Shown here: piece by piece, positions 9,640-18,341 of the stretch
Layout of the letters: each line of letters starts with the position of its first letter
Numbering within the stretch: position 1 is the stretch's first letter
Source of the DNA: PALSA-612 sp963711315
GTDB lineage: Bacteria; Actinomycetota; Thermoleophilia; Gaiellales; Gaiellaceae
Direction of reading: 5' to 3'
Assembly: GCA_963711315.1 (NCBI GenBank)
Contig: CAVQDQ010000003.1
Location: 558,001-622,000, forward strand
DNA: 64,000 nt
Notes under the pieces: generated by a model
What the model saw: the letters and a program-made list of their open reading frames with translations, nothing else
Databases searched by the model: none
What the model was told of the DNA's origin: nothing
Translations under genes and position numbers: made by a program

Positions 9640-10461
9640 ATGACCGATCCGACACAGGTGCTCGGCCGACTGTTCGACGTCCGCAACCGGCGGGTCATCG
9701 TGACTGGCGCAGCAGCCGGGCTCGGGTTCGCGATGGCGGAGGTGCTGGCCGAGTGCGGCGCCCGCGTCACGCTGGCTGACATTCACGCCGAACGGCTCGA
9801 GGATGCGACCGCGCGACTCGTCGATCGCGGGTTGGACGCGCGGGGTCTCGTGGTCGACGTCCGCGACGAGGCGGCGGTGGATGCGCTCTTCAAGGACGTG
9901 GCCAACGCTCAGGGCGGCGTCGATGTGGCGTTTGCGAACGCGGGTCTCGCCTCGGTTTCCGGCTTTCGTGCGAAGGATGGCCAGACGCTCGCCACGCTGA
10001 AGCGCTCGGACTGGGACACGGTGATCGACGTCAATCTCAACGGCGTCGTGCACACCATGCGGAGCGCCGCACGCGTCATGGTTCCGCAGGGATCGGGCCG
10101 CATCGTCGTCACGGCGTCGAATGCCGGGCTGCGGGTCGAGCCGCTCGTCTGCTACGGCTACACGGCGAGCAAGGCTGCGGTGATCCATCTCGTCCATCAG
10201 GCTGCCGTCGAGCTGGCGCAGCACGGCGTGCTGGTGAACGCCATCTGTCCCGGCCCCTTTTATGGGACGCTGATCGGCGGCGGCGTGACGGAGAACCCCA
10301 GCGAGGAGCAGAAGGAGGCGTGGCGCACGTTGATCCCACTCGGCCGGATGGCCCACCCGGACGAGCTCAAGGGTGTGGTCGTGCTGCTCGCCTCTCCGGC
10401 ATCCAGCTTCATCACCGGCACGGCGCTCGTCGTAGACGGCGGGTCGCTCGTCCAGGCGTAG
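9640..10461 (+). CDS. SDR-family NAD(P)-dependent oxidoreductase
   Basis: A 273-residue classical short-chain dehydrogenase. The cofactor motif TGAAAGLG is at residues 22-29, NAG at 100-102, catalytic Ser near 160, and the YxxxK pair Tyr174/Lys178 in YGYTASKAA. The C-terminus has the usual substrate loop and ends FITGTALVVDGGSLVQA. It is cytoplasmic and probably oxidises a secondary alcohol or reduces a ketone; the substrate is unknown. It is divergent from the VOC gene and convergent with the GMC oxidoreductase, whose stop is 23 bp away. Start and length match the family. Confidence 0.88.
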   Translation: MTDPTQVLGRLFDVRNRRVIVTGAAAGLGFAMAEVLAECGARVTLADIHAERLEDATARLVDRGLDARGLVVDVRDEAAVDALFKDVANAQGGVDVAFANAGLASVSGFRAKDGQTLATLKRSDWDTVIDVNLNGVVHTMRSAARVMVPQGSGRIVVTASNAGLRVEPLVCYGYTASKAAVIHLVHQAAVELAQHGVLVNAICPGPFYGTLIGGGVTENPSEEQKEAWRTLIPLGRMAHPDELKGVVVLLASPASSFITGTALVVDGGSLVQA

Positions 10462-10484
10462 CCGCGCGTCGAGCCACGCCGCCT

Positions 10485-11942
10485 TTATGCTGCCGCGCTC
10501 ACCTCTGCGACCTTCTGCCCTAGGTACCCGTTCGGGTCGGCGTCGAGGTGTTCGGCGAGCCTCGTCGCGAGCGCCATGATAGTCAGCGAGGGGTTCACCG
10601 ACAGCGTCCGCGGCACGAGGGACGCATCGCCGACGAACAGGCGCTTCACGTCGTGTGACTCGCCGTTGCGGTCGACCACCGACCGCGCCGGGTCGTCGCC
10701 CATGCGGCAACTGCCCTGAACGTGTGTAGACGCGATCCCCGTCCAGCAGACCTGAGTCGCGCCTGCCGCTTCCAGGACCTCTCGACTGGCCTTCAACACC
10801 GCGTCCAGTCGCTCGACCTCGTTGGGCTGGAAGTCGACGTCGAAACGCTCGGCGCCCGACTCGTCGACGACCACGGCCGAGTTGTTGTCGTCGCTCACCA
10901 GGGCGAGCAGGCCGACCCAGTGCCTGAACTTCTCCACCGCCGCAACGAGCCGCGGCCCCCACAGTGGCCCCTTCTCGTCGCACAGAGTCGTTGCGAAGGA
11001 GATCGGATCCTGGATCGTCGTGGCCTCGATCACGAAGCCACCGTCCTCGTCGCGCTGGTACTTCTTGCAGTGCGCGGTCACCGGGTAGACCATGTGCGCG
11101 TCCTGCGGCTCGTCGAAGAGCCCGTACACCAGGCGTACCGGGTGCAGCCCGAGGTGCTGCCCGACGGCGGGGTTGTCGACTCCGCTTCGCAGCAGCAGCT
11201 GCGGCGTGTTGAGCGCGCCGGCGGCGACCACCACCGCCCGCGCCTGCACTGTCTGCCGCTCCCCCGTCTCGTCGACGTACTCGACGCCGGTCGCCTCCGA
11301 GCCCTCGATCAGCACTCGCTCGACGGTTGAGTCGGCCCGCAGCTCGAGCAGGCCCTGGGCCAACGCATCGTGGATGTACGTGTTCATCGTCGACTTGCCG
11401 GCATTCGTGGCGCAGCCCTGGAGGCACGAGCCGCAGCTCATGCAGTTCGCGTCCGTGTACGAGCGAACCGGCTCGAGGTCCAGGCCGAGCGCGCGGAAGC
11501 CGGCATCCACCGTGTGCACGCTCTTCAGCCAGTCGGCCCGCTCGCGCACGCCGAGCACGTGCTCCACGCGGTCGTAGTAGGGATCGAGGTCGGCCGCCGT
11601 GAAAGGTTCGCCGTTCTCCTTCGTCAAACCCGTAGCCGGATGCCACTTCGCTACGTCGTGCTCCTGGGCGCGCAGCGCCACCTTGCTGTTGATGGTCGTC
11701 GTGCCGCCGACGCACCGTCCGGCGAGGAATGCGACTACGTCGCCGTCGGGAAGCGGCGCCAGACGCAGCGGCCACCAGATGTCGTGGTTGGCGTGGGCCT
11801 CCCAGCGCATGAAGTCGGCGGCCGTCCGGTGCGGCCCGCACTCGAGCAGCAACACATCGCGCCCACGTTGTGCGAGCTCACCGGCGATCACACCGCCACC
11901 GGCGCCCGATCCGACCACGACGACGTCGAACTCGTCCTTCAT
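10485..11942 (-). CDS. GMC-family FAD-dependent oxidoreductase
   Basis: A 485-residue glucose-methanol-choline oxidoreductase. The N-terminal FAD motif GSGAGGG is at residues 12-18, a second FAD segment is RCVGGTTTINSKVALR, and the C-terminus carries the GMC signature region (GSCRMGDDPARSVVD, SLVPRTLSVNPSLTIMALA). A Cys-rich stretch, NCMSCGSCLQGCATNAGKST, resembles the cysteine motif of membrane-linked GMC dehydrogenases. Its start overlaps the 125-residue gene upstream (ATGA); a small partner subunit is the usual arrangement for gluconate 2-dehydrogenase-like enzymes. The substrate is likely an alcohol or sugar acid. Confidence 0.88.
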   Translation of the reverse strand: MKDEFDVVVVGSGAGGGVIAGELAQRGRDVLLLECGPHRTAADFMRWEAHANHDIWWPLRLAPLPDGDVVAFLAGRCVGGTTTINSKVALRAQEHDVAKWHPATGLTKENGEPFTAADLDPYYDRVEHVLGVRERADWLKSVHTVDAGFRALGLDLEPVRSYTDANCMSCGSCLQGCATNAGKSTMNTYIHDALAQGLLELRADSTVERVLIEGSEATGVEYVDETGERQTVQARAVVVAAGALNTPQLLLRSGVDNPAVGQHLGLHPVRLVYGLFDEPQDAHMVYPVTAHCKKYQRDEDGGFVIEATTIQDPISFATTLCDEKGPLWGPRLVAAVEKFRHWVGLLALVSDDNNSAVVVDESGAERFDVDFQPNEVERLDAVLKASREVLEAAGATQVCWTGIASTHVQGSCRMGDDPARSVVDRNGESHDVKRLFVGDASLVPRTLSVNPSLTIMALATRLAEHLDADPNGYLGQKVAEVSAAA

Positions 11943-12316
11943 GCCACTCCCAGGTACGACCAGTCCTTGTTCAGGCGCGTCGCCAGCGGCGAGTTGAAGT
12001 CGATCTCGGCCCAGGCGCCCGGCCCCTCCTTGCCGGGAGCGACGAAGTCGCTGTAGTACGCCTCGATCGCGAGCGCGCGGACCATGGCGAACTCCGGCGT
12101 GAATTCGTGCTCGGCCAGCGCATCGGCGCCCTCCGCGGCGGCCGGAGCGAGCTTGTCGATCGCCGCCAGCGCGTCCTCCCTGACGAAGGGAGGCATGCTC
12201 GTGAGGATCGCGTCGACGTAGACAACGGGGCCGACACGACTCGAGCCGGGCACGATCAGCTCGCAGAGCGCTTCCATCGTCTCGGCACGCCGCGCGTCGA
12301 GAGTCTTGAGCGCCAC
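11939..12316 (-). CDS. small subunit-like protein of a GMC dehydrogenase (gluconate 2-dehydrogenase subunit 3-like)
   Basis: A 125-residue protein lying directly before, and overlapping by ATGA, the GMC oxidoreductase. It has the character of the gluconate-dehydrogenase gamma-subunit group: an N-terminal RRAETMEALCELIVPGS segment, a helical middle, and a C-terminal ATRLNKDWSYLGVA. No signal peptide or membrane segment is evident, unlike classical Tat-exported subunits. The assignment rests on size, gene order and weak family resemblance. The GTG start is supported by a TAGAGT -10 box 6 nt upstream. Confidence 0.6.
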   Translation of the reverse strand: MALKTLDARRAETMEALCELIVPGSSRVGPVVYVDAILTSMPPFVREDALAAIDKLAPAAAEGADALAEHEFTPEFAMVRALAIEAYYSDFVAPGKEGPGAWAEIDFNSPLATRLNKDWSYLGVA

Positions 12317-12322
12317 GGCGCG

Positions 12323-12328
12323 ACTCTA
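12323..12328 (-). promoter_or_regulatory. -10 box (TAGAGT) for the GMC pair
   Basis: On the minus strand TAGAGT ends 6 nt before the GTG at 12316, giving a leaderless start. It separates the GMC pair from the alcohol dehydrogenase that ends at 12349. Confidence 0.5.
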
Positions 12329-12348
12329 GTAAAGGGCCCGCCCGCCGG

Positions 12349-13389
12349 TCAATCGAGATCGAGCCGCACCACCGCCTTCATCACCTCGGCCGGGTGCTCG
12401 ATCGCGTAGGTCATCGCCTCTTGGGCGCGCTCGAAGGGGAACTCGTGCGTGATCAGCCCCGCCAGCACCTCGTGCCGCCGGGCGACGAGAGACACCGCAT
12501 CGCCGAACTCGCCGGCGTTGCAGCAGCTCACGCCGAGGAGGTCGACCTCCTTGAAGGCGAGGTCGGAGATCCGCAGCGGAACGTCGTCGTGGCCGAGCCC
12601 GACGATGACCACCCGGCCCGCTTGTGCCACGAGCTTCACGGCCGTACGTGCCACCTGGGCGGCGCCGGTCGCCTCGTACACCACTGCGGGCCCGTCACTG
12701 CCCGACCACTCGAGCGCGGCGGGGACGGGATCCTCCCCTTCCGCGACTATGAGCACGTCGGCCCCCATCGTCGCTCCTCGCTCGAGCCGGCTCTGCACGC
12801 GGTCGACGAGCAGCACGGACGCACCCTTGTCGACGGCAGCGACTGTGATGGCCTGACCGATCGGTCCAGCGCCGAAGACGACCACCTTCTCGCCCTCCGC
12901 CACCCGGCCGCGGACGATTGCGCGGACGGCTATGGACACCGGCTCGATGAGCGCTGCCGCCGCCGGATCGCGGTCTCCGACCGGAAAGACCTGTGTGGCG
13001 GGAATGCGCAGGCGGTCCTGAAGCGCTCCATCCGTGTGCACCCCGATCAGACTGATGTTGACGCAGGCGTTGCTGCGCCCGATCCGGCACGGGTAGCAGT
13101 GACCGCAGGCAACGAGCGGCCACATCGCGACCCGCTCACCGGGCCGGAGCTCCGGTGAGCAGCCGGGCCCGACCGCGTCCAGGATGCCAGCGGCCTCGTG
13201 CCCGAATATGCGGGGATAGAGCTTCGACTCCTCCACCGAGCCGATGTGGCCGAGGAAGTAGTGGAAGTCCGACCCGCAGAGGCCGACCGCTTCCGGCCTG
13301 ACAACGACCTCGCCTTCGCCCGGCTCGCCCGGGTCGGGCAGGTTGACGATCCGGATCGTCTTTCGAGCCTGCGTGACCGCCGCGCGCAT
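12349..13389 (-). CDS. zinc-dependent medium-chain alcohol dehydrogenase (sorbitol/threonine dehydrogenase-like)
   Basis: A 346-residue MDR enzyme. The catalytic-zinc Cys lies in GLCGSDFHYF with GHEAAG following; the four-Cys structural-zinc lobe is CGHCYPCRIGRSNAC; the nucleotide-binding motif is VVFGAGPIGQ. The start MRAAVTQARKTIRIV was preferred to longer in-frame starts because it lies 8 nt after the LivF stop and matches family length. As the last gene of the leftward branched-chain transport operon it probably oxidises the imported compound or a product of it. The substrate is unknown. Confidence 0.87.
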   Translation of the reverse strand: MRAAVTQARKTIRIVNLPDPGEPGEGEVVVRPEAVGLCGSDFHYFLGHIGSVEESKLYPRIFGHEAAGILDAVGPGCSPELRPGERVAMWPLVACGHCYPCRIGRSNACVNISLIGVHTDGALQDRLRIPATQVFPVGDRDPAAAALIEPVSIAVRAIVRGRVAEGEKVVVFGAGPIGQAITVAAVDKGASVLLVDRVQSRLERGATMGADVLIVAEGEDPVPAALEWSGSDGPAVVYEATGAAQVARTAVKLVAQAGRVVIVGLGHDDVPLRISDLAFKEVDLLGVSCCNAGEFGDAVSLVARRHEVLAGLITHEFPFERAQEAMTYAIEHPAEVMKAVVRLDLD

Positions 13390-13396
13390 CGGAGCC

Positions 13397-14125
13397 TCAG
13401 GCACCCATGAGGTACGCAGTGTGCAGCACGTCGGGGTTGGCCTTGAGCTCTTCGGCGGTGCCTTCATAGCGAATCCGCCCGCCTTCGAGCACGTAGGCCC
13501 TGTTGGCAAGCGAGAGCGCGAGGTTCGCGAACTGCTCGATCAGGAGTACCCCGACGCCGGAGGCGGCGACGGACTCGATGGTGGGTACCAGGCGCTTCAC
13601 GACAACCGGAGCGAGTCCGAGCGAGAGCTCATCGACGAGCAGCGCCCGGGGCCGAGAGACAAGTGCCTGGGCAAGGACGAGCATCTGCTGCTCGCCCCCC
13701 GACAACAGACGGCCGGGCGCCTGCCAACGCTTCTCGAGCTCCGGGAAGAGCTCGAGCGCGTAGGCGACCCCGTCTCGCCGCTGCTCACGTGACAACGAGT
13801 ACGTCGCGACCTTGAGATTGTCCTCGACCGTGAGCCCTGGCAGAAGGCGTCTGCCCTCGGGAACGACCGCAACGCCGGCCGCCCGTATCCGCTCGGGACG
13901 GCGCCGGGTGAGGTCTCGATCTCCGAGCGTGATTTTGCCGGCGGTCGGACGAAGCACGCCCGCAACGGCGAGCACGAGCGTCGACTTCCCCGCTCCGTTG
14001 GCGCCGAGCAGCGTGGTCACTTCGTGCGGCGGGATCTCGAGCGTGACGTCGTGCACGACGGTTCTGCCACCGCGCGGAACGGACAGCCCATCCACGCGGA
14101 GCGCCGCACCGTTGGGGGCGCTCAC
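13397..14125 (-). CDS. livF: branched-chain-type ABC transporter ATP-binding protein (LivF-like)
   Basis: A 242-residue ABC ATPase. Walker A GANGAGKS, signature LSGGEQQM, Walker B ALLVDELSLGLAP and the switch-His region VLLIEQ are in order. The pattern VPEGRRLLPGLTVEDNL is typical of LivF rather than LivG. It overlaps LivG by 4 nt and belongs to a five-gene importer (binding protein, two permeases, two ATPases). Branched-chain-type transporters in this family also import aromatic acids and amides, so the name reflects family and not a proven substrate. Confidence 0.9.
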   Translation of the reverse strand: MSAPNGAALRVDGLSVPRGGRTVVHDVTLEIPPHEVTTLLGANGAGKSTLVLAVAGVLRPTAGKITLGDRDLTRRRPERIRAAGVAVVPEGRRLLPGLTVEDNLKVATYSLSREQRRDGVAYALELFPELEKRWQAPGRLLSGGEQQMLVLAQALVSRPRALLVDELSLGLAPVVVKRLVPTIESVAASGVGVLLIEQFANLALSLANRAYVLEGGRIRYEGTAEELKANPDVLHTAYLMGA

Positions 14126-14838
14126 AGCACTTCCTCCGTGCCCAGGTATGCGCGCATCACGTGCTCGTCACGCAGGACTTCAGCCGTCGGGCCCGAGGCG
14201 ATCAGCTTGCCGAAGTCGAGCACGGCCGTCGTCTCGCAGCACGCCGAGACAAGGCTCATGTCGTGGTCGACGAGGACGACGAGTGCGTCGAAATGCTCCG
14301 GAATTGCCTGGATCACCTGGCCGAGGTGCTCTGTCTGCTCCTCCGGAAGACCTGCGCCCGGCTCGTCCAGCAGCACGACGCGAGGCCTGCCCACGACGGC
14401 TCGGGCCAGCTCGACGAGACGCCGCGCACCGGCACTCACGCCGCCGACCTTCTGCTCTGAGAGCTCCTCGAGGCCGACGAAGGCGAGCGCATCCATTACG
14501 TCGCCTCGCCGGGAGGAACGGCCCCCACCCGTGTGCTCGTGGATCATCGCGACGTTGTCGAACACGGACAGTCTCTCGATCGCCTGCTCTTGCTGGAACG
14601 TCCGTCGCAGGCCCCAGCGCGCCCGCCGGTAGTCGGCCATCTTCAGGAGGTCCGCGCCGAATGCACGCACCGAGCCTGTCGCGGGGGACACGAACCCGCT
14701 GAGCACGTTGAAGAACGTCGTCTTGCCTGCCCCGTTAGGGCCGATCAGTCCGCACGTGCCCTCGGCGAACGAGACCGTCATGTCGTCGATCGGCGTCACA
14801 CCTCCGAAGCGAACGGTCAGACCGTCGACCTCGATCAC
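14122..14838 (-). CDS. livG: branched-chain-type ABC transporter ATP-binding protein (LivG-like)
   Basis: A 238-residue ABC ATPase with Walker A GPNGAGKTT, LivG-typical RTFQQEQ, signature VSAGARRLVELARA (an LSGGQ variant reading VSAGA), Walker B VVLLDEPGAGLPEEQ and switch His in VLVDHDMSLV. The VSAGA signature is the common LivG form. It is slightly shorter than average. Start and stop overlap LivM and LivF by ATGA, indicating translational coupling. Confidence 0.9.
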   Translation of the reverse strand: MIEVDGLTVRFGGVTPIDDMTVSFAEGTCGLIGPNGAGKTTFFNVLSGFVSPATGSVRAFGADLLKMADYRRARWGLRRTFQQEQAIERLSVFDNVAMIHEHTGGGRSSRRGDVMDALAFVGLEELSEQKVGGVSAGARRLVELARAVVGRPRVVLLDEPGAGLPEEQTEHLGQVIQAIPEHFDALVVLVDHDMSLVSACCETTAVLDFGKLIASGPTAEVLRDEHVMRAYLGTEEVL

Positions 14839-15890
14839 GGCGGCCCCTTCGCCTCGCCCGAGCGGCGGCGAAACGGCTTCATCAGCAGCCGGCCGAGGTT
14901 CTTCATGTCCTTCGGGAACTGCGTGACGATGCCCTCGGGCGCCGTCACGAGCACCTGGAGGAGCCCGACGCCGAAGATCACCAACAGGAAGTCAGGATTC
15001 TCCACGAAGAAGTCGAACCAGTTCTTGAGTAGCTCGGGGAGGAGCTTCTGCAGCACCGCCGCGACCACGGCTCCCCACAGACTGAAGATCCCGCCCATGA
15101 GCACTACCGCCAGCAGGACTACGGAGTCGATCGTGTTCGCAGGTGAGAACTGATAGCTGTAGAGCTTGCCCACATCGGCCGCGTAGAGACCACCGGCCAC
15201 ACCGGTCATGAACGAGGCCAGCGTGAAGGCGTAGAGCTTGTAGAGCGTGACGTTGACCCCCGCCGCGAGCGCGGCCGGCTCGCTCTGGCGGATCGCCGCC
15301 CAGGCGCGGCCGGTCTTGGACGATACGTGTGCGAGAGCGACCAGGAACATGATCGCCGCCACGATCACCGTGTAGCGGTAGTAGGCATCGCCACCCTCCG
15401 CGATCCCGGGGCGCCGAATGGCGGAGCCTCCCAGCGACGACTGCGTGTTGCCCAGGACACCGCCCCCTCCGTTGGGGAAATTGACGGTCGGCAGCACGAT
15501 GTAGACCAGCCCTGCGAACATGAGGGTGATCACCGCGAGATGGAGGCCGCTCAGTCGCAGCGCGGGCAGGCCGATCAGCGTGCCGATCGCTGCGGTGATC
15601 ACTCCCGCGAGCAGGAGCACGATCGGGAAGGGCAGGCTCGTCAAGAAGAAGAATCGCGCCGCAAACCAGCCGCCGACCGCCAGGAGCGCGATCTGGCCGA
15701 GCGAGACCAGTCCGACACGTCCGAAGAGGAGGTTGAGCCCGAGAGCCACAATCGAGTAGATCGCGACGAGTATCAGGATGTCGATCCAGAAGGGGCTGAG
15801 CAAGGCCGGGAGCGCGAACAGCACGAAGGCGAGCAGCCCGGCGATGAGGACCACGCGGACGGCCGTCGGCCGCTCCAGGTTCCATTTCAC
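14835..15890 (-). CDS. livM: branched-chain-type ABC transporter permease (LivM-like)
   Basis: A 351-residue integral membrane permease with about ten hydrophobic segments. It starts MKWNLERPTAVRVVLIAGLL and carries the LivM-type stretch IYSIVALGLNLLFGRVGLVSLGQ and the cytoplasmic EAA-like loop GRAWAAIRQSEPAALAAGVN. It ends with a short basic tail. It lies 3 nt after LivH and overlaps LivG by 4 nt. Confidence 0.9.
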   Translation of the reverse strand: MKWNLERPTAVRVVLIAGLLAFVLFALPALLSPFWIDILILVAIYSIVALGLNLLFGRVGLVSLGQIALLAVGGWFAARFFFLTSLPFPIVLLLAGVITAAIGTLIGLPALRLSGLHLAVITLMFAGLVYIVLPTVNFPNGGGGVLGNTQSSLGGSAIRRPGIAEGGDAYYRYTVIVAAIMFLVALAHVSSKTGRAWAAIRQSEPAALAAGVNVTLYKLYAFTLASFMTGVAGGLYAADVGKLYSYQFSPANTIDSVVLLAVVLMGGIFSLWGAVVAAVLQKLLPELLKNWFDFFVENPDFLLVIFGVGLLQVLVTAPEGIVTQFPKDMKNLGRLLMKPFRRRSGEAKGPP

Positions 15891-15893
15891 TCG

Positions 15894-16820
15894 CTACCCC
15901 TCCGTCCGCGAAACGGACACGACGCGGCGGCGTGCCAGGATGAGCAGCGTGACGATCGCGATCACGAAGGGTGCCCCGCCGCTGTAGCGCGAGAGCGAGA
16001 ACGTCGCGTTCGGCCAGAGCAGAATCGGCGTAAGGAGCGCCGAGGCGAGACCCACCGCGAGCCCCGCGAACAACGTTGCCACGAGCGAGCGCAGGCGCGC
16101 GATCAGCGCCGCCGCGAGCGACGAGACGACGAGGAAGGTCAGGGTGACCGAATCCAAACCCACGAGGTCGGCCAGCAGGACGCCGGCTGCCCCGGCGAGC
16201 AGGCCCGAGCCGAGCCAGGCCACGGCTTCCACCCGCCGCACCGGCACGCCGAGCGTCGAGGCGATCTCCCGGTCGTCGGCGAGCGCCCGCATCGCCGTGC
16301 CGAGCCTCGTGTAGCGCAGGAACACGCCTACGAGGATCGTCACGAGCACGCCGAACGCGAGCGCGATGATCTGGGTCATCGTGACGTTGACGTCGGCGAA
16401 GCCGACGTGATACGTGTAGTCGGGACCGCTGCTCGGCAGGGACATTGTCCTCGCGATCACACCGGTCCAGAAGTACGACATGAGCCCGAGCAGAATCAGG
16501 GTGAGTCCCAACGTGCCCGTGGCCTTCACCAGGGGATCACGGCGGGCGAGCCGAGGCCCCAAGACGACACCGTAGGCAAGGGTGACGAGGCCGCCGAAGG
16601 CGACGCACACGAGATACGACGCCCACTCGGGAACGCCGTGGTGGTTGATGAGTGTCCAGGCGATCAGAGCGCCCATGGCGCCGATGGCTCCGAACGCGAG
16701 GTTCAACACGCCCGTCGCCCGGTAGAGCACCACGATGCCCACGCCGGACAGCGCGTAGACACCGCCTAGCGCCAGGCCGGTGACGACGTACGGGTAGAAG
16801 TCCTGGTGACTCGGAAACAT
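15894..16820 (-). CDS. livH: branched-chain-type ABC transporter permease (LivH-like)
   Basis: A 308-residue membrane permease. It opens with GLALGGVYALSGVGIVVLYR and contains the conserved GVLNLAFGAIGAMGALIAW and the coupling loop RYTRLGTAMRALADDREIAS, all LivH hallmarks, with about eight membrane segments. The first gene after the binding protein, it is separated from it by about 50 bp. A decayed second LivH-like C-terminus lies at 42383-42545. Confidence 0.9.
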   Translation of the reverse strand: MFPSHQDFYPYVVTGLALGGVYALSGVGIVVLYRATGVLNLAFGAIGAMGALIAWTLINHHGVPEWASYLVCVAFGGLVTLAYGVVLGPRLARRDPLVKATGTLGLTLILLGLMSYFWTGVIARTMSLPSSGPDYTYHVGFADVNVTMTQIIALAFGVLVTILVGVFLRYTRLGTAMRALADDREIASTLGVPVRRVEAVAWLGSGLLAGAAGVLLADLVGLDSVTLTFLVVSSLAAALIARLRSLVATLFAGLAVGLASALLTPILLWPNATFSLSRYSGGAPFVIAIVTLLILARRRVVSVSRTEG

Positions 16821-16869
16821 CGGACTCTACGGGCGCCCTGATCTGTGACCTATCTGCCTCCTTGCTTTC

Positions 16870-18216
16870 CTACCTTCCCTGGAGCGGGTACGCCTTGCCC
16901 TTGGTCAGCTGCGGGTTCTTTTTCTCGATCACGCGGACCTTCGCAATGTCCGGATCGGCCGCGGAGATCTTGAAACAGGCTTCCTTGAGAACCATCCGGT
17001 CCTTGCCGTTCGGGGTGACCGTGCGGTCGACGTTGTTCGGCAAGTGGTACGCAACCTTCCCGAAGTACCACGGGTTGCAGAGGATGTCCGTGTGGAAGTT
17101 GGTCACGCCGAGGAAGGCAGCGTTCACCCTCTTCTGCGTGAACGGAGGCTTCATGTTGAGGAGGGCAGCAGTGGCGATCCTCCCGGCCACGAAGCCCATC
17201 TGGCTGAAGCTCGAGAGCCCCAGGCCCAGCTTCGTCGTCGCGGCCAGTTGGCGGTAAAGCTTGCTGTCTGGCCCCGGCGCGGTCACCAGATTCAGCTCGG
17301 CGTTGATGCCGAAGATGTTTGCCCATGCCGGCCCGAGTATTCCTGCGAGGAAGTCGAAGTTGCACGGCGTCGAGCAGCCCCACGCCTTGACCTTGGTCGT
17401 CAGGCCTAGCTTCTGTGCGGCCTGCAGGATGAGGGTCGCCTGGTCGGGCGTGAAGTTCAGGACGACAGCCCCGTTGGACCCCGCCGCCTGCACGAGCTTG
17501 ACGGCAACCGAGTTCGCGTCTTGGATGGGCACGGTGTCCGTGAAGGTCTGGATCGGGACCTTGGCGGCCTTGGCGACCGCGATCGGCCCAGCCGCGATGT
17601 AGCCCGTACCGGGGACGTTCGACTGATCGAAGACGATCTTGTCGACGCCCTGCTTGATGACGTACTGGACCGCACCGTCGGAGCTGTAGCGCGGACCCAT
17701 GTTGATCGACGAGTAGTTGGTCGTTTTGCCGTAGCACTCGGGAGCGATGCCCGACGCGATCACGTAGAAGCCCCTCGCCTCCCAGTACTTGTGGTTAATC
17801 GAACATTCCAAGATGCTCGTGTTGCCGACCATGCCCACGACCTTCGTGGATTCGGCGAGCTTCTTCGCGAGCGCGGCGATCTGGCCGGGGTCGGTCTGAT
17901 CGGTCTCGATCGTGTAGTCGATGCGGTAGTTGTGAATGCCTCCGTTGTTGTTGACGCAGTCGAAGTACGCCTTCGCCATGACGGGGATGTCCGTGAAGTC
18001 CGTTCCCGCTTGCTTCGTCGCGATTGCGCCGAGCTTGATCTTCGGACCGGTCGCCTTCTTGCCGGTACCGAGCCCGCACACGCTGTTCGTCTTGGTCTGC
18101 TTTCCCGAGCCCACGACTTTTTGGGCCGGCGTCGAGCTCGCGCCGATCGCGATCGTCGCCATGACGAGCGCCCCAACGAGGAGTGCGAGCGCGATAGCTG
18201 CCCTCCGAAACCTCAT
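16870..18216 (-). CDS. branched-chain-type ABC transporter substrate-binding protein
   Basis: A 448-residue type I periplasmic-binding-fold protein. Signal peptide at residues 1-25 (MRFRRAAIALALLVGALVMA), then GSGKQTKTNSVCGLGTGKKA, a lobe starting KIKLGAIATKQAGTDFTDIP, and later DKIVFDQSNVPGTG and GAVVLNFTPDQATLILQAAQK. It is exported and delivers ligand to LivHM. A Shine-Dalgarno AAAGGAG precedes the ATG. The 125-bp upstream gap carries TTGTTGACGA, also found before the 34017 binding-protein gene. The neighbouring benzoylformate-decarboxylase-like, amidase and hydrolase genes suggest an aromatic or amide substrate rather than Leu/Ile/Val; this is inference. Confidence 0.88.
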   Translation of the reverse strand: MRFRRAAIALALLVGALVMATIAIGASSTPAQKVVGSGKQTKTNSVCGLGTGKKATGPKIKLGAIATKQAGTDFTDIPVMAKAYFDCVNNNGGIHNYRIDYTIETDQTDPGQIAALAKKLAESTKVVGMVGNTSILECSINHKYWEARGFYVIASGIAPECYGKTTNYSSINMGPRYSSDGAVQYVIKQGVDKIVFDQSNVPGTGYIAAGPIAVAKAAKVPIQTFTDTVPIQDANSVAVKLVQAAGSNGAVVLNFTPDQATLILQAAQKLGLTTKVKAWGCSTPCNFDFLAGILGPAWANIFGINAELNLVTAPGPDSKLYRQLAATTKLGLGLSSFSQMGFVAGRIATAALLNMKPPFTQKRVNAAFLGVTNFHTDILCNPWYFGKVAYHLPNNVDRTVTPNGKDRMVLKEACFKISAADPDIAKVRVIEKKNPQLTKGKAYPLQGR

Positions 18217-18284
18217 CGTTGCTCCTTTCGTAGAGCGTTGGTGGACGATCCGACCCGGCCGATCATCACGCCGCGACCGGCGGA

Positions 18285-18294
18285 TTGTTGACGA
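18285..18294. promoter_or_regulatory. candidate operator TTGTTGACGA before the binding-protein gene
   Basis: TTGTTGACGA is an imperfect palindrome of the GT-N2-AC type recognised by FadR-subfamily GntR repressors. The same ten bases occur at 34028-34037 before the other binding-protein gene. No GntR regulator is encoded in the window. Confidence 0.3.
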
Positions 18295-18341
18295 TCGTGT
18301 GAATCATTCTCGATCGCGACCGCCCGTGCAAGTACGACATC

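Noticed and set aside
9196..11841. Very long minus-strand open frame (881 codons) across the SDR and GMC genes
   Set aside because: It is Arg/Ala/Pro-rich shadow coding typical of GC-rich DNA. It overlaps three well-supported genes and has no recognisable domain.
15327..16769. 480-codon plus-strand frame opposite LivM/LivH
   Set aside because: Its composition (His/Arg/Asp/Glu-rich, no motifs) is that of an antisense shadow of hydrophobic permease genes.
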